64,000 nucleotides of DNA from Phyllostachys edulis. Lineage: Eukaryota > Streptophyta > Magnoliopsida > Poales > Poaceae. This document shows positions 1 through 10,169 of this stretch, in pieces; position 1 is the stretch's first letter, and each line of letters opens with the position of its first letter. Location of the stretch: positions 11,380,115 through 11,444,114 of the forward strand of contig CM070550.1 in the NCBI GenBank assembly GCA_036346405.1, given 5' to 3'. Both the position numbers and the translations under genes were made by a program. A model generated the notes under the pieces. That model worked only from the letters and a program-made list of their open reading frames with translations. It did not search any database and was not told the DNA's origin.

Positions 1-653
1 ACGGGCACATCTCCTGCCGGTTTAATTAAAAAAAACTGAGACATTTCACAAATCCAATGCTGAGATGAAAAGGTTAAGCTATGTTTGACATCATAGACAA
101 CAACAGATACAAAAACAAATATTTGGTGGGGATATCATAGACAACAAGAGATACAAAACCTTACAATTTGGTGGAGTGATCAGAAAGCCTGATGATATTG
201 ATGATATCAGCAATGTCTTTTTAGACGATATCCCACATTTTTTTTCTCTATATGCACAATTTCTAGAGGTTTGGATGAGAATTTCTTGACTTTCCATATG
301 TAGAAAGAGATAGCAATGTTACATTAATAAAAATTGCCTGATGCTATTGATGACATCAACGATGTTAAATGATACAAATTCCTTAAAATGTACAACACAT
401 CTCCATATCAATTAATCCCCCAAATACACTTGCCCAAGGGGCAAGGGCACAACAAATCAACCATTCTCCCACTACAGATGTGAATAACAATCTCAAACAT
501 ATGACACAATAAAACCTTGCAACGAAGTTGCCTCCTTTCAACTATTTTTTCCTATTTGAATTTTACAGTTTCAGTATAATTTTACCTACAATTGTACATA
601 AACAATGTGCCAACAATGCAAGCCAAATAATCCCCTCCCTGTTGAACGCATGC
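1..653. other. Non-coding flank downstream of the A10-like gene
   Basis: AT-rich sequence with no credible coding frame. It lies 3' of the minus-strand A10-like stop codon (TGA complement at 654-656), so part of it may be 3' UTR. Small open frames here are short and unsupported. Confidence 0.5.
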
Positions 654-1013
654 TCAAGCCGTTACCAAGAGTCGAGTTCCATTCAACACATCCAAGAACA
701 GTGTTATGCAGATTGTGGCGATAACCATAGATTTATCACTCATATACCTCATGATACACAGTCCACTATTGACCATAGTGTCCCCGCTCTTCCTCACCCC
801 ATCATGCAGCTTCCACAATAGAAACTCAAGAAACGACCTCACCGTCTCAAATGTCACTCTCCCAGTAACATCAAGCACAAACTTCCTGTTGCTCGGAACT
901 ACCAACGTGCTCTCCACCCACCCTTCCCCAGCTCTGCTATTGCCATTGCCATTGCCATTGCCATTGCCATTGCCATTGCCATTGCCATTGCCATTGCCAT
1001 TGCTGTCCAATTT
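654..1013 (-). pseudogene. A10-like exon 2, C-terminal part
   Basis: Reads LDSNGNG.., then SRAGEGW, then the conserved block VPSNRKFVLDVTGRVTFETV, then a hydrophobic C-terminal stretch (MVIATICITLFLDVLNGTRLL) and a stop at 654. The Asn-Gly run is encoded by a CCATTG hexanucleotide array. The first nine bases of this exon lie 3.4 kb away at 4418-4426, beyond the inserted LTR; the 5-bp target duplication AATTT (1009-1013 and 4413-4417) marks the split. The reading frame is open through this exon, so the coding damage is the insertion and the upstream frameshift. Confidence 0.82.
941..1002. repeat. (TTGCCA)n hexanucleotide microsatellite
   Basis: About ten head-to-tail units of TTGCCA on the plus strand, coding Asn-Gly repeats on the minus strand in exon 2 of the A10-like gene. 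A 6-bp period keeps the frame, so length changes would be tolerated. Confidence 0.95.
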
Positions 1014-1949
1014 TGTAATACCTCAGCCCAACATGAGTCTAAAATACTACTAAACTAACAAAGTAACAATTTAAAACCTAAGACATTATACTAAATTTCG
1101 GCAGAACCTCCTTTGTATAGTTAACCAAACCAGAGGTTCCAACAGATAACAGAAGCAATAATCAATAATCCAAACATCCAATCTAAAACGTATTCGTAAT
1201 AACATCCATAAGACGCTAAACAATTCTATTACAAAGCATCACAAGCATAAGACATAATCAATGGTAATTCGCTAAGCAGTTTGCTCAATTATTAATTCAT
1301 AATATTAAAGCAATCGTTCATGAATAGTTCGTGGTTGTGTGCAACAGATCTCAATTCTAACCCCTCCCATGCATGACGTTCGTGCAGGTGGTACCTAAAA
1401 ACATAAGCAACAGCAAGAGTGAGTCCAAGACTCAGCAACATACAATAATTACAGTAATTCAATATAAAACACTAACATTATCATCCAATCACAATTCTTT
1501 ATAATAAACCATTTCACATGCTCATGCAATGCAAATGCCAGATGCACCTTTTCTATTCTCTTTGTATATACCGGTAATACGAAGTATGCATCCGTCGATG
1601 CATACCCATGCCTGTGCCTTCTAGCACAGGGGCTATAAGCCCACACTCCACGAGTGTGGGGACCTCAAGCCCGTCTAATACATGATGGGGACATCAAAAT
1701 AAATGCTTGGTCACCACGTGACCAAGCCTCAAAGATGATAACATGATGCATACAAATCAATTCTTTTACCCAACATAAACATGTATTAGCCAGCAGCAAC
1801 ATACATGAATAAAGAGCATACTCATACTTCTAGCATTCATGAACAGCGACATACACATCATTCTAGCATCTATGAGTAGAGAATATACACATAATACCAG
1901 CAAACATGAACAACCACTCTTAATTATTCTATCACTAATTGTACTTGCC

Positions 1950-3226
1950 TAGGGCTGGAAAAAAAGCTCGAGGCTCGTGAGCCTGCTCGGGCTCGTCTAG
2001 GCTCGGCTCGAGCTCGCAAAATTTCAAGCCAAGCCAAGCTCAGTCTTTGGCTCGCAAGAATTTCGAGCCAGGCTCGAGCCGCTCGCGAGCCAAACGAGCC
2101 AGCCAAATGCGGCTGCGTCCCACTCCCATCCATCGCCACTGCCACAATAAATTCATCGCCTCAACTCAACTCCCACCCACCACCACTCGCCTTTCCCCAC
2201 CCCTCCCCATGACCCAATCCATCCCGGTCCCGATCCCCTTCCGGTCTTCCCCTCCATCGCCTCCCACTTGGCCACCTCCTCCCAGTCTCCCACCACCGGC
2301 GGGACGCCGTCTCCGCCCACCTCCGCCTCGCCACCGACCCCCTCCGCCTCGTCACCGCCGCCTCCTTCTCCTCCCCTTCCGCCCGTCCCACCTCCCCTTC
2401 CTCCAGCAGCAGGCCAGCGGCCTCACCTCCTCCGCCCCAGTCCTCCGGCTCCACACCTTCGCAGCTCCGCCCGGGTCCTCCACAGCCACACTGTCACCCC
2501 GCCGCCGGATTCAAGGTTGCGGGGAGGAGGAAGCTTCCCTCCCCAAGACCACCTCCGATGGCCATCGCCGTCCGATCAAGGAGGAGGAGCCGCGTGGGGA
2601 CGACGGAGAGGCGAGCTCGGCGATGGGCGCCCGCGGCAGCAGGCAAGGCAAGGAGGCGAGCACGGCGGAGGGCCTACTTGAGGGGGACGTAAGGAGGTGC
2701 TCGAGCTCGCGGTCGGCGAGCGTGCGGAGGAAGTTGTCAAGTTGAGCACCCTTCCCAACTCCGGCCGCTCTCGCAAGCCCAGCTCCCTTCCCCAGTCCCC
2801 ACCCCCGAGGAGGAGGCGGGCTGGCCGCCTCACGGGTCGCCGCCATAAGAAGGATGGATCTGAGGATCTCGTTGGTGAATGATTGCGAGGAATGTATGCT
2901 GATTTTTTTTGTAGATGCCGTGTGATGGATAGGAGATTGTAAAATGTTCATACATGATACATGTCAATGCTTGTTGTGCTTGCTTGGTCATTTTCGCAAG
3001 AAGGATGGATCTGAGGATCTCGTTGGTTCGTTCTGAATCTGAATCTGAGCTGGCGCTGTTCTGGCTCGCGAGCCCAAACGAGCCAGCTCGAGCCGCCATT
3101 CGAGCCGAGCCGAGCCGCTCTCCTGGCTCGTGCTCAAAACGAGCTGAGCCGAGCCAAGCCTGTTGTTGCAACGAGCTCGAGTGAGCCTGGCTCGAGCCGG
3201 CTCGGCTCGGCTCGTTTCCAGCCCTA
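1950..3226. mobile_element. Non-autonomous hAT element, 1277 bp
   Basis: Terminal inverted repeats TAGGGCTGGAAA (1950-1961) and TTTCCAGCCCTA (3215-3226). Perfect 8-bp target duplications TACTTGCC are at 1942-1949 and 3227-3234, as expected for hAT elements. Subterminal zones are dense in GAGCC/GGCTC words in both orientations. The GC-rich centre (about 2160-2880) has open frames in several registers, all Pro/Arg/Ser-rich with no transposase motif; it may be captured host sequence. It is nested in the solo LTR. Confidence 0.88.
2847..2876 (+). repeat. 30-bp direct repeat, copy 1 (copy 2 at 2998-3027)
   Basis: A 30-base stretch beginning AAGAAGGATGGATCTGAGGA recurs identically at 2998-3027 inside the hAT element, 151 bp away. 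It looks like an internal duplication of the element's cargo. Confidence 0.9.
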
Positions 3227-4750
3227 TACTTGCCTTAGTCGTACGAAGATGTAAGACGCGAAGAGGGTGCTGCCCCCGGAACCAAACCCCCACCTGAATA
3301 ATTTTAACAAACACTCTAAGGTAACAATTCTAGTCCAAACATTGCTAGAAACAAATATGTAACTCACTACGCTCCCTAGCGCAACCCAACACTAACTCCT
3401 ATGAACATCGATCTGTTCCAAATAGAACATTCCCCTTCTAAAATTCATAACTTGTCGCCTACTTATCCAAAAAGGGTATTCTTTGATTCTCTAGAAATCT
3501 TAATAATTTATCTATATAAACCTAGTTGGTGAGCTTTCCAGATTCAGCCATCTTCTATCCTTACTCGTTAGGGGTTCTGGACAGCGAGACTAAAACTCAC
3601 GTATCTTTCAGTACAATTATCCAAAATTTGTGTTATCCAGCTTTCTGGAAACCTTATAAAAATACCTACAACTTTCGTTTTAGTGAGATCTTCTAAATAA
3701 TTCATTAACTATTTGCTAATGATCAATTAACATTAACTGCCAGAATCATGATAGAACCACAGAACAGCGACGCTACGAAAATCGTATCTCCTGATCCGCT
3801 CATCCAAACGACCTGATCTAAGAACCTACGGAAAGCTAATGACGCTATCTACAACTCTCTAGGAGATGGCCAGACCGGATTTCGTAGTTAACAACCCTAA
3901 ATCAAACGAACACTACAAACTGCCAGAAAAACGATCTAATACCGACATTGCCTAAATACAAGAATTCACTACTAAACGAACATGATCAGGTGTTACCCTT
4001 GGAGACACCGCTGTTGAATGCGAGGAACACCACGCGAACCCTCTTCCCCTCCCTTCTCTCTTCTCCCCCTCCCTTCCTCTTCCTCTTTCTTGGCCGGCCA
4101 CCACAATGCGATCTTCTTCTTTTTCCAACTTGGTCGGCAGCGGGAAACGAAGTCCTTGGCCGGCAGCAGGGGGACGTCACCGAGGAGGAGGCGCAAGGAC
4201 CAGGGAGTGGCGGCCAAGGGAGGGGGGGGGGTGACGGCTAGTCGACCACCACCTCCTCCACCAATGGGCCGAATACAAGTGGGTCTGAAGCCTCAGCCCA
4301 GGTTGTCCAACCTTTACAGAAACCCATCCTCTAACTGCTGTTAATTTCAATTTCTAGCTAGTCCTTCTCCCTACTTTAATTATTCTCTCTCGAATACATT
4401 TAGGGTATTACAAATTTAGGGTAATGCTATTGTGAGTTCGTCCGAAGCGATCGGACGCTACAATATGGGCCTGGCTTTTTCCTACCGACACATGGGCCTC
4501 CATGTGCAGACTCAGCCCACTTCTCCCCCATTGTAATGCAATTATTTGTATTAAATCTCACTTCTCCCGATTTCCAAGTAAAGCCAGAGTATGTATGAAT
4601 ACATGACTATAGATCTCGAAGGAAAGAAAAAAAAAGAGCCTACGCTGTCAGTACTTGCTAGCAGAGTAGAAGGTGCTAAAATGAATCATGCCGGTCACTT
4701 AAGCAGAATCAGAATGGATTCTCAGATAAGCTCCCATTAGGAATACATAC

Positions 4751-5086
4751 ATGTTGCAACCGTTGTCCGAGAATGTTGCAATCCTTGTCTTAGGATGTTG
4801 CAACCATTGTCCGGGGATATTGCAACCGTTATCCGGGGATGTTGCAACCGGTGTCCGGGGGATGTTGCAACCATTGTCCGGGGATGTTGCAAATATTGTC
4901 CTAGAATGTTGCAACCGATGTTGCAACCGTTGTCCGGGGATGTTGCAACCGTTATCCGGGGATGTTGCAACCGGTGTCCGGGGCATGTTGCAACTATTGT
5001 CCGGGGATGTTGCAAACATTGTCCTAGGATATTGCAACCGTTGTCCGGGGATGTTGCAATCGTATCCAGGGGATGTTGCATACGTG
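4751..5086. repeat. 23-bp minisatellite, array 1
   Basis: About 14-15 degenerate head-to-tail units of the form GATGTTGCAACCGTTGTCCG+GGG. It lies in the intron of A10-like copy 1. The unit is not a multiple of three yet contains few stops, so it opens long false frames on both strands. A shorter relative lies at 8470-8705. Confidence 0.93.
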
Positions 5087-5554
5087 AATCGGTGTGTGGT
5101 GATGTGATGCACGCACGTAAGATGAGAAAATCTTGTGCTCATCACATACGAGAACCCAGACGTCCGATCCTAGCCTCAAAATGGGTCCGAGTGCTAATAT
5201 CACCCTTAAGTTAATTACTGATAGCACAACTGCACGCACATTGTTCGCATCTGGTGGAGGACAATGCATCATAGAGAACAATTAACAATTTGGTTCGCCC
5301 AAGAGATCGTTGTTCAAAAGGCTGTCGCCTAAAAAGGCCTTGAGATTACTTTAAGAGTGCTTTTACGCGCTAAGCACGAGAGATAGATAGATAGAGAGCA
5401 ACATCTTTTGATATGGTTAGCGGCATGCAGTTGCAGTTACCTCTTTGTACCCTAGCTAGCTCTACACGTAACGCAACATCTACAAATATCTGACGTCACG
5501 CCGGAGCGTCCGATTTCTAATCCTAAATCGGACGTACGGCTCTCCTAGTAGCAC

Positions 5555-6324
5555 CCCAAATTTATCATTGGCATTGGACATAACGTGGTGCGTAGTCTTC
5601 ACCAAAGTCTCGACCGCCCCGTTGCATACTGAAACAAGCAATTCCTTGACCTTGGCGTCGTGGCTTGAATTGGTGAGCCCCTCGAAGAGCTGGTCGTAGG
5701 TATTGATGTGTATGGTCTTGTCAATGAACACCCCCACGGCGGTGCCCACGAAGACCTCAACCCAGTTGCTAATCGCCTTCCGGCCCTTTCTCGCGGCAAC
5801 CACGTTGATCCACTTCGTCGGCGAGGGTGTCTCCCCGCGAGGCGACGGAGCAGAGTAGAAAGCGATTACGAGATGACGGGCAAGGCTCCCTGCGACGGCA
5901 GACGCAAGGCGCTCGCCGGAGTCGGAGAAGAGTTTTTCGACAAGGCGATCGGAGAGGGCCACGTTCTCGCCGGAGTCGGGCCCGGAGGTGGATCCATCCC
6001 GGCGGTGATAGCCTCGGATAGCGTGGAGACGGTGGCGGAGACCTCGGAGGAGGCGGCGAGCTTGGCGAGCTGCGTGACGCTGCGGGGGACATCGTCCGAG
6101 TCGGAGCGGAGACAGCGGACGAAATCATCGAGGTCGGAGGACACCAGGGCCGCGGCGTCGGTGAACGACGAGGCGGCGTCGACGAAGGCCTCAGCGAGGC
6201 GGCGGCACTTGGCGGCGACGGGGTGGTGGTAGATCTTGTATGCCCGACGGTCGACGCCTTGTGGCGCGCCGATGAGAAGCCGGCGGCGGCGGTTGCGCCG
6301 GGAGAAGGCGACGAGGCGATCCAT
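5555..6324 (-). pseudogene. A10-like exon 1, copy 1 (N-terminal part)
   Basis: Starts at the ATG whose A is 6324 (MDRLVAFSRRNRRRRLLIGA). It runs through AYKIYHHP, DLDDFVR, SVTQLAKLAASSEVSATVST, then changes frame near 6011-6020 and continues as DSGENVALSDRLVEKLFSDS, KWINVVAARKGRKAISNWVE, FVGTAVGVFIDKTIHINTYD, ending in DKFG at a GT donor (5553-5554 complement). The frame change looks like loss of a short segment at a repeated TCCGAGGC-like word. Copy 2 carries the same lesion, so it predates the duplication and is not a read error. Just before AYKIYHHP, copy 1 reads VDRR where copy 2 reads SAVG. Confidence 0.83.
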
Positions 6325-6539
6325 GGTGGTTCGCGGTGGCGTAAGCGCGAGAGTAGTTTTTTCTTCTTCTTTTTTTTGTGGGGACGCGGGAGTGGCAGAT
6401 AATGGTTTTTTTTTCATTTGCCGGTGCTGTCACCTCAAATGCAAAAGTAGTTTTCTTTATCGTATTTACGGATCTAATCACTGCCGAGCACAAAAGCACC
6501 TGAAGGCGACACTGTCTTTTTGGTTATTTATCAGTTGAG

Positions 6540-8084
6540 AAATAGGAAAAGAAAAGGATGATAGGTCCCACAGGCTATTGAAAGAGATGGGGATAAGGTT
6601 GAGACTCATTCTGCACAACAGAGAGAGATGGAGATTATCCCCATCCTGAGGGGCAGCCAAGGCGGGTGGGATTAGCGAATCATTCGTCGGCCGTTCGCAG
6701 CGCCGGGTGCAGGATCCTCCTTCTTCTCTTTGTTTTTAAGGTGGCCCTGCAGCATTGGAAGACACAGAGAAAAAAAAGAAAAAAAAATCCAGTGATCGCT
6801 TTTCTCCTCCCGATTTTCTCCTCCTGATCTGGTTTTTCGGCTCTAGAAGATTTGATAATCTGCTGTGCTGGTGTGTTTGATTGGGCACAGTTGGTGGTAA
6901 GGATTGGTTTCTCTCTTCCTTTTGCGGATCTCTTTCCCTCTGGTTATCTCTCCTCAATTGAGGTTTAGTGAGGGTTCATTTTGCGTCAATTGGAAGTGAG
7001 AACCGGTTGACATGTCTTGATCTTGAGTGGAAGAAAGCAGTCAGTTTTGTGCTCCTTGGTGTTTCGGTCGGAACATCTTGTTGGTTGGGTTTGTGCGGCA
7101 TATATCCTGCTTCCTCATCTTCACCCTTGGTGTGACCCGTGGGTGGAGTTCGGCACTGTATCTCCGTTGACCTCATCCTTCACCGCGCCACGGTGGGACA
7201 CTAGATTTTTTGGGACAACGCTTCTTAGCATGCCTTGTTAATTGTTCTTCTAGGTAGCTTTGAGTGCTACCGGTTATGTGAGTATTTCTATATTTTGTTT
7301 GTGAATCACTTTTGCTATATACTTATGTGCTAGATTGGCTTCAAATTCTGTAATTGATTGCGCACGGAGAGTTAGCAAAGTGGTTCGGTGGGCTCTGTTG
7401 ATTAGCTTGATGATGAATAGATGTCATAAATGAAATTTAATATGATATAGTGTATAGATTAAGTCTTGCGCTATCGTGTTCTTCTTTGTTTTCTATTGCT
7501 TTGATCGATTAAATCATCTTGTCAATTCTTCTTTGTTCTGGAGGTTTCGGTCAATACATGTTTTCATTATCAGAGTTGGTTCGATCCATTGATGCATTCT
7601 CTGTGATTCCTTGTTGGTCTCTGATCTATATTTTAGTTAGTAATATTTATTGAGGTGTATAGGCTGTTCCTGTTGTCCAGCAAGTCTAAAGTTGGTTGAT
7701 ATCTTGATTATGTTTGATTGTAATAGCAAGTTTTAAGTTGAGCTCAAGGCCTAATTTATAATTGACATATTCAATTTGTGATTATATTTTGACATGAGAG
7801 CTGTGATGGCCAAGATTATGTCTTATGTACATAGCCTTTTGAGAGCAATTAATTTTCATTGAAGTCTTAGCTTTATGCTGACTTCTGACATACACATGGT
7901 GTATGTGTGGAGCATATTATCCCTTTTAGATGACCGGGAAGAATTACATGAGTATTTGTTAATTTGGTCGTTTAAGTTATGGTGGAATTATGCTTTAGTT
8001 TCTATTAATTATGCTGGAACTATTTCTGAATGTTTGCTAAAATAGCATTTTATTCAACAATACGGAAAACCTAGATTTGAAGAA
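6540..8084 (+). mobile_element. Leader / probable 5' region of a Copia element
   Basis: Non-coding, T-rich sequence directly upstream of a Copia gag start (8085). It shares blocks with 55.86-57.48 kb, such as GGCACTGTATCTCCG, TTTTTTGGGACA and ATGCCTTG, and the region 7795-8060 matches 57200-57470. I could not place LTR ends or a clear primer-binding site. It is duplicated up to 7929 at 10.17-11.56 kb. Confidence 0.45.
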
Positions 8085-8468
8085 ATGGCTTCATCGTTAG
8101 ATGTTGTTAAGCCAGAAGTTTTTGTTGGTGCTAACTTTAAGCGTTAGCAAGCTAAAACCAAACTTTGGCTGACTGACCTCGGACTTTTCTGGGTCGTTTC
8201 AAATCCTCCGATGTTCCCTTTGGAAACCACTGAAATGACGCGGTGGGAGGATGCAAACAATTCAGCCATAGCTAGGTTGTTAGCAGTCTTATCTAACCGG
8301 CTTTTCGACGTGTATGTCAATTTCACTAATGCCAAACAACTCTGGGATGAATTAGATGAGAAGTATTCCGAATGAGATAATGGTAATGAGTCTTTTATTA
8401 CTGTTGCATACTTGAACTACAAGATGGTAGAGGGGCGGTCGGTGATGGAGCAACTCCATGAGCTTCAA
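8085..8468 (+). pseudogene. Copia gag, N-terminal part
   Basis: ATG at 8085 begins MASSLDVVKPEVFVGANFKR, then an in-frame stop, then WLTDLGLFWVV, RLFDVYVNFTNAKQLWDELD, another stop, and YLNYKMVEGRSVMEQLHELQ. This is the UBN2-type gag of Copia elements. It breaks off at HELQ, where the duplicated minisatellite segment begins. Gag resumes at 11557 with FNIILAKLPPS. By comparison with the family, roughly 20 residues are absent between these two parts. Confidence 0.85.
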
Positions 8469-8469
8469 C

Positions 8470-8705
8470 TCCAGGGATGTTGCAGCTATTGTCCGAGGAT
8501 ATTGCAACCGTTGTCTGGGGATGTTGCAACCGATGTCCGGGGGATGTTGTAACCATTGTTCGGGGATGTTGCAACCGTTGTCCGGGGATGTTGCAATCGG
8601 TGTCCGGGGGATGTTGCAACTATTGTCCGGGAATGTTGCAAACATTCTCCTAGGATGTTGCAACCGTTGTCTGAGCATGTTGCAACCGTATCCGAGGGAT
8701 GTTGC
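8470..8705. repeat. 23-bp minisatellite, array 2
   Basis: About ten units of the same GATGTTGCAACCGTTGTCCG-type repeat as array 1, followed by the same unique sequence (GATGTTGCATACGTGAATCG). The array is shorter than copy 1 by about four units, so copy number changed after duplication. Confidence 0.92.
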
Positions 8706-9177
8706 ATACGTGAATCGGTGTGTGGTGATGTGATGCACGCACGTACGATGAGAAAATCTTGTGCTCATCACGTACGAGAACCCAGACGTCCGATCCTAGC
8801 CTCAAAATGGGTCCGAGTGCTAATATCACCCTTAAGTTAATTACTGATAGCACAACTGCATGCACATTGTTCGCATCTGGTGGAGGACAATGCATCATAG
8901 AGAACAATTAACAATTTGGTTCGCCCAAGAGATCGTTGTTCAAAAGGCTGTCGCCTAAAAAGGCCTTGAGATTACTTTAAGAGTGCTTTTACGCGCTAAG
9001 CACGAGAGATAGATAGATAGAGAGCAGCATCTTTTGATATGGTTAGCGGCATGCAGTTGCAGTTACCTCTTTGTACCCTAGCTAGCTCTACACGTAACGC
9101 AACATCTACAAATATCTGACGTCACGCCGGACGTCCGATTTCTAATCCTAAGTCAGACGTACGGCTCCTAGTAGCAC

Positions 9178-9956
9178 CCAAATTTATCATTGGCATTGGA
9201 CATAACGTGGTGCGTAGTCTTCACCAAAGTCTCGACTGCCCCGTTGCATACTGAAACAAGCAATTCCTTGACCTTGGCGTCGTGGCTTGTATTGGTGAGC
9301 CCCGCGAAGAGCTGGTCGTAGGTATTGATGTGTATGGTCTTGTCAATGAACACCCCCACGGCGGTGCCCACGAAGACCTCAACCCAATTGCTAATCGCCT
9401 TCCGGCCCTTTCTCGCGGCAACCACGTTGATCCACTTCGTCGGCGAGGGTGTCTCCCCGCGAGGCAACGGAGCAGAGTAGAAAGCGATTACGAGATGACG
9501 GGCGAGGCTCCCTGCAACGGCAGACGCAAGGCGCTCGCCGGAGTCGGAGAAGAGTTTTTCGATAAGGCGATCGGAGAGGGCCATGTTCTCGCCGGAGCCG
9601 GGCCCGGAGGTGGATCCATCCTGGTGGTGATAGCCTCGGATAGCGTGGAGACGGTGGCGAAGACCTCGGAGGAGGCGACGAGCTTGGCGAGCTGTGTGAC
9701 GCTGCGGGGGAGATCGTCCGAGTCGAGCGAGCAATGGACGAAATCATCGAGGTCGGAGGACACGGGGTCGCTGGGCGTCGGCGACGACGGCAATGGCGTC
9801 GATGAAGGCCGCGGCGAGGCGGCGGCGTCGGGCGGCGACGATGGGGTGGTGGTAGATCTTGTATGCCCCGACGGCTGACGCAGAGCTGGCCGCTCCGATG
9901 AGAAGCCGCCGGCGGCGGCGGCGGTGGCGGCGGGAGAAGGCGACGAGGTGATCCAT
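9178..9956 (-). pseudogene. A10-like exon 1, copy 2
   Basis: Duplicate of exon 1. ATG at 9956 gives MDHLVAFSRRHRRRRRRLLI, and the AVGAYKIYHHP part is better kept than in copy 1. It carries the shared frame change (near 9631-9640), a private frame change around 9750-9790 (between AVVADAQRP and VSSDLDDFVH), and one G fewer at the donor (TTTGG before GTGCTAC), which alters the exon-end phase. The second half reads MALSDRLIEKLFSDSGERLA through VMSNANDKFG. No exon 2 accompanies it, so it is a dead fragment. Confidence 0.85.
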
Positions 9957-10169
9957 GGTGGTTGCGGTGAGCGTAGCGTGCAGGGAGTAGTTTTTCTTCT
10001 TCTTTTTTGGTGGTTTTTTGTGGGGACGCGGGAGTCGCAGATAATGTGATTTTTTTTTCATTTGGCCGTTCTATCACCTCAAATGCAAAAATAGTTTTCT
10101 TTATTGTATTTACGGATCTAATCACTGCCGAGCGCAAAAGCACCTGAAGGCGACACTATCTTTTTTGGT

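Larger units (their letters stand above)
1014..4412 (-). mobile_element. Solo LTR of a Ty3/gypsy-type retrotransposon
   Basis: The termini are TGTAATACCT at 1014 and GGGTATTACA ending at 4412, an inverted-repeat TG..CA pair of the TGTAATACCC type common to grass gypsy LTRs. Flanking 5-bp target duplications AATTT are at 1009-1013 and 4413-4417. No gag-pol is present, so this is a solo LTR of about 2.1 kb once the nested hAT (1950-3226 plus one 8-bp duplication) is removed. It interrupts exon 2 of the A10-like gene. Orientation is set from the TGTAATACCC start on the minus strand. Confidence 0.85.
654..6324 (-). pseudogene. PHLOEM PROTEIN 2-LIKE A10-like gene, copy 1 (disrupted)
   Basis: Two-exon host gene on the minus strand. 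Exon 1 is 5555-6324, the intron 4427-5554, and exon 2 is 4418-4426 plus 654-1013. The exon-exon join is in phase: exon 1 ends in ..DKFG at a GT donor, and exon 2 starts HYPKLDSNG after an AG acceptor. The protein matches the plant family named after Arabidopsis PP2-A10: an N-terminal basic/hydrophobic segment with AYKIYHHP, a central part with NTYDQLFEGLTN and KELLVSVCNGAVETLV, and a C-terminal part with VPSNRKFVLDVTGRVTFETV followed by a hydrophobic tail. The family is of poorly known function and probably membrane-associated. Breaks: a frame change near 6011-6020, where the text expected between STLSEA and RGYH is missing, and a 3.4-kb solo LTR inside exon 2. The family match is recalled, not searched. 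Confidence 0.82.

Noticed and set aside
2047..2951. Long Pro/Arg/Ser-rich open frames, both strands, up to 232 residues
   Set aside because: They lie in the GC-rich centre of a hAT element, overlap one another in all frames and show no domain. Possible captured sequence, but no protein can be supported.
3948..4344. Overlapping Arg/Pro/Lys-rich frames near 4 kb
   Set aside because: Inside the gypsy LTR; composition comes from C/T- and G/A-rich LTR sequence.
4751..5086. Regular short repeats that might suggest a CRISPR array
   Set aside because: Units are directly abutting and 23 bp long with no spacers, in a plant genome. It is a minisatellite.
4699..5281. Several open frames of 85-148 residues on both strands, full of CNIPG / LQPLSGD repeats
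   Set aside because: They are translations of the 23-bp minisatellite, present on both strands and in several frames, with no start context or family. Not genes.
8352..8907. Matching frames over the second minisatellite
   Set aside because: Same explanation. They read through from gag into the repeat array on the opposite strand.
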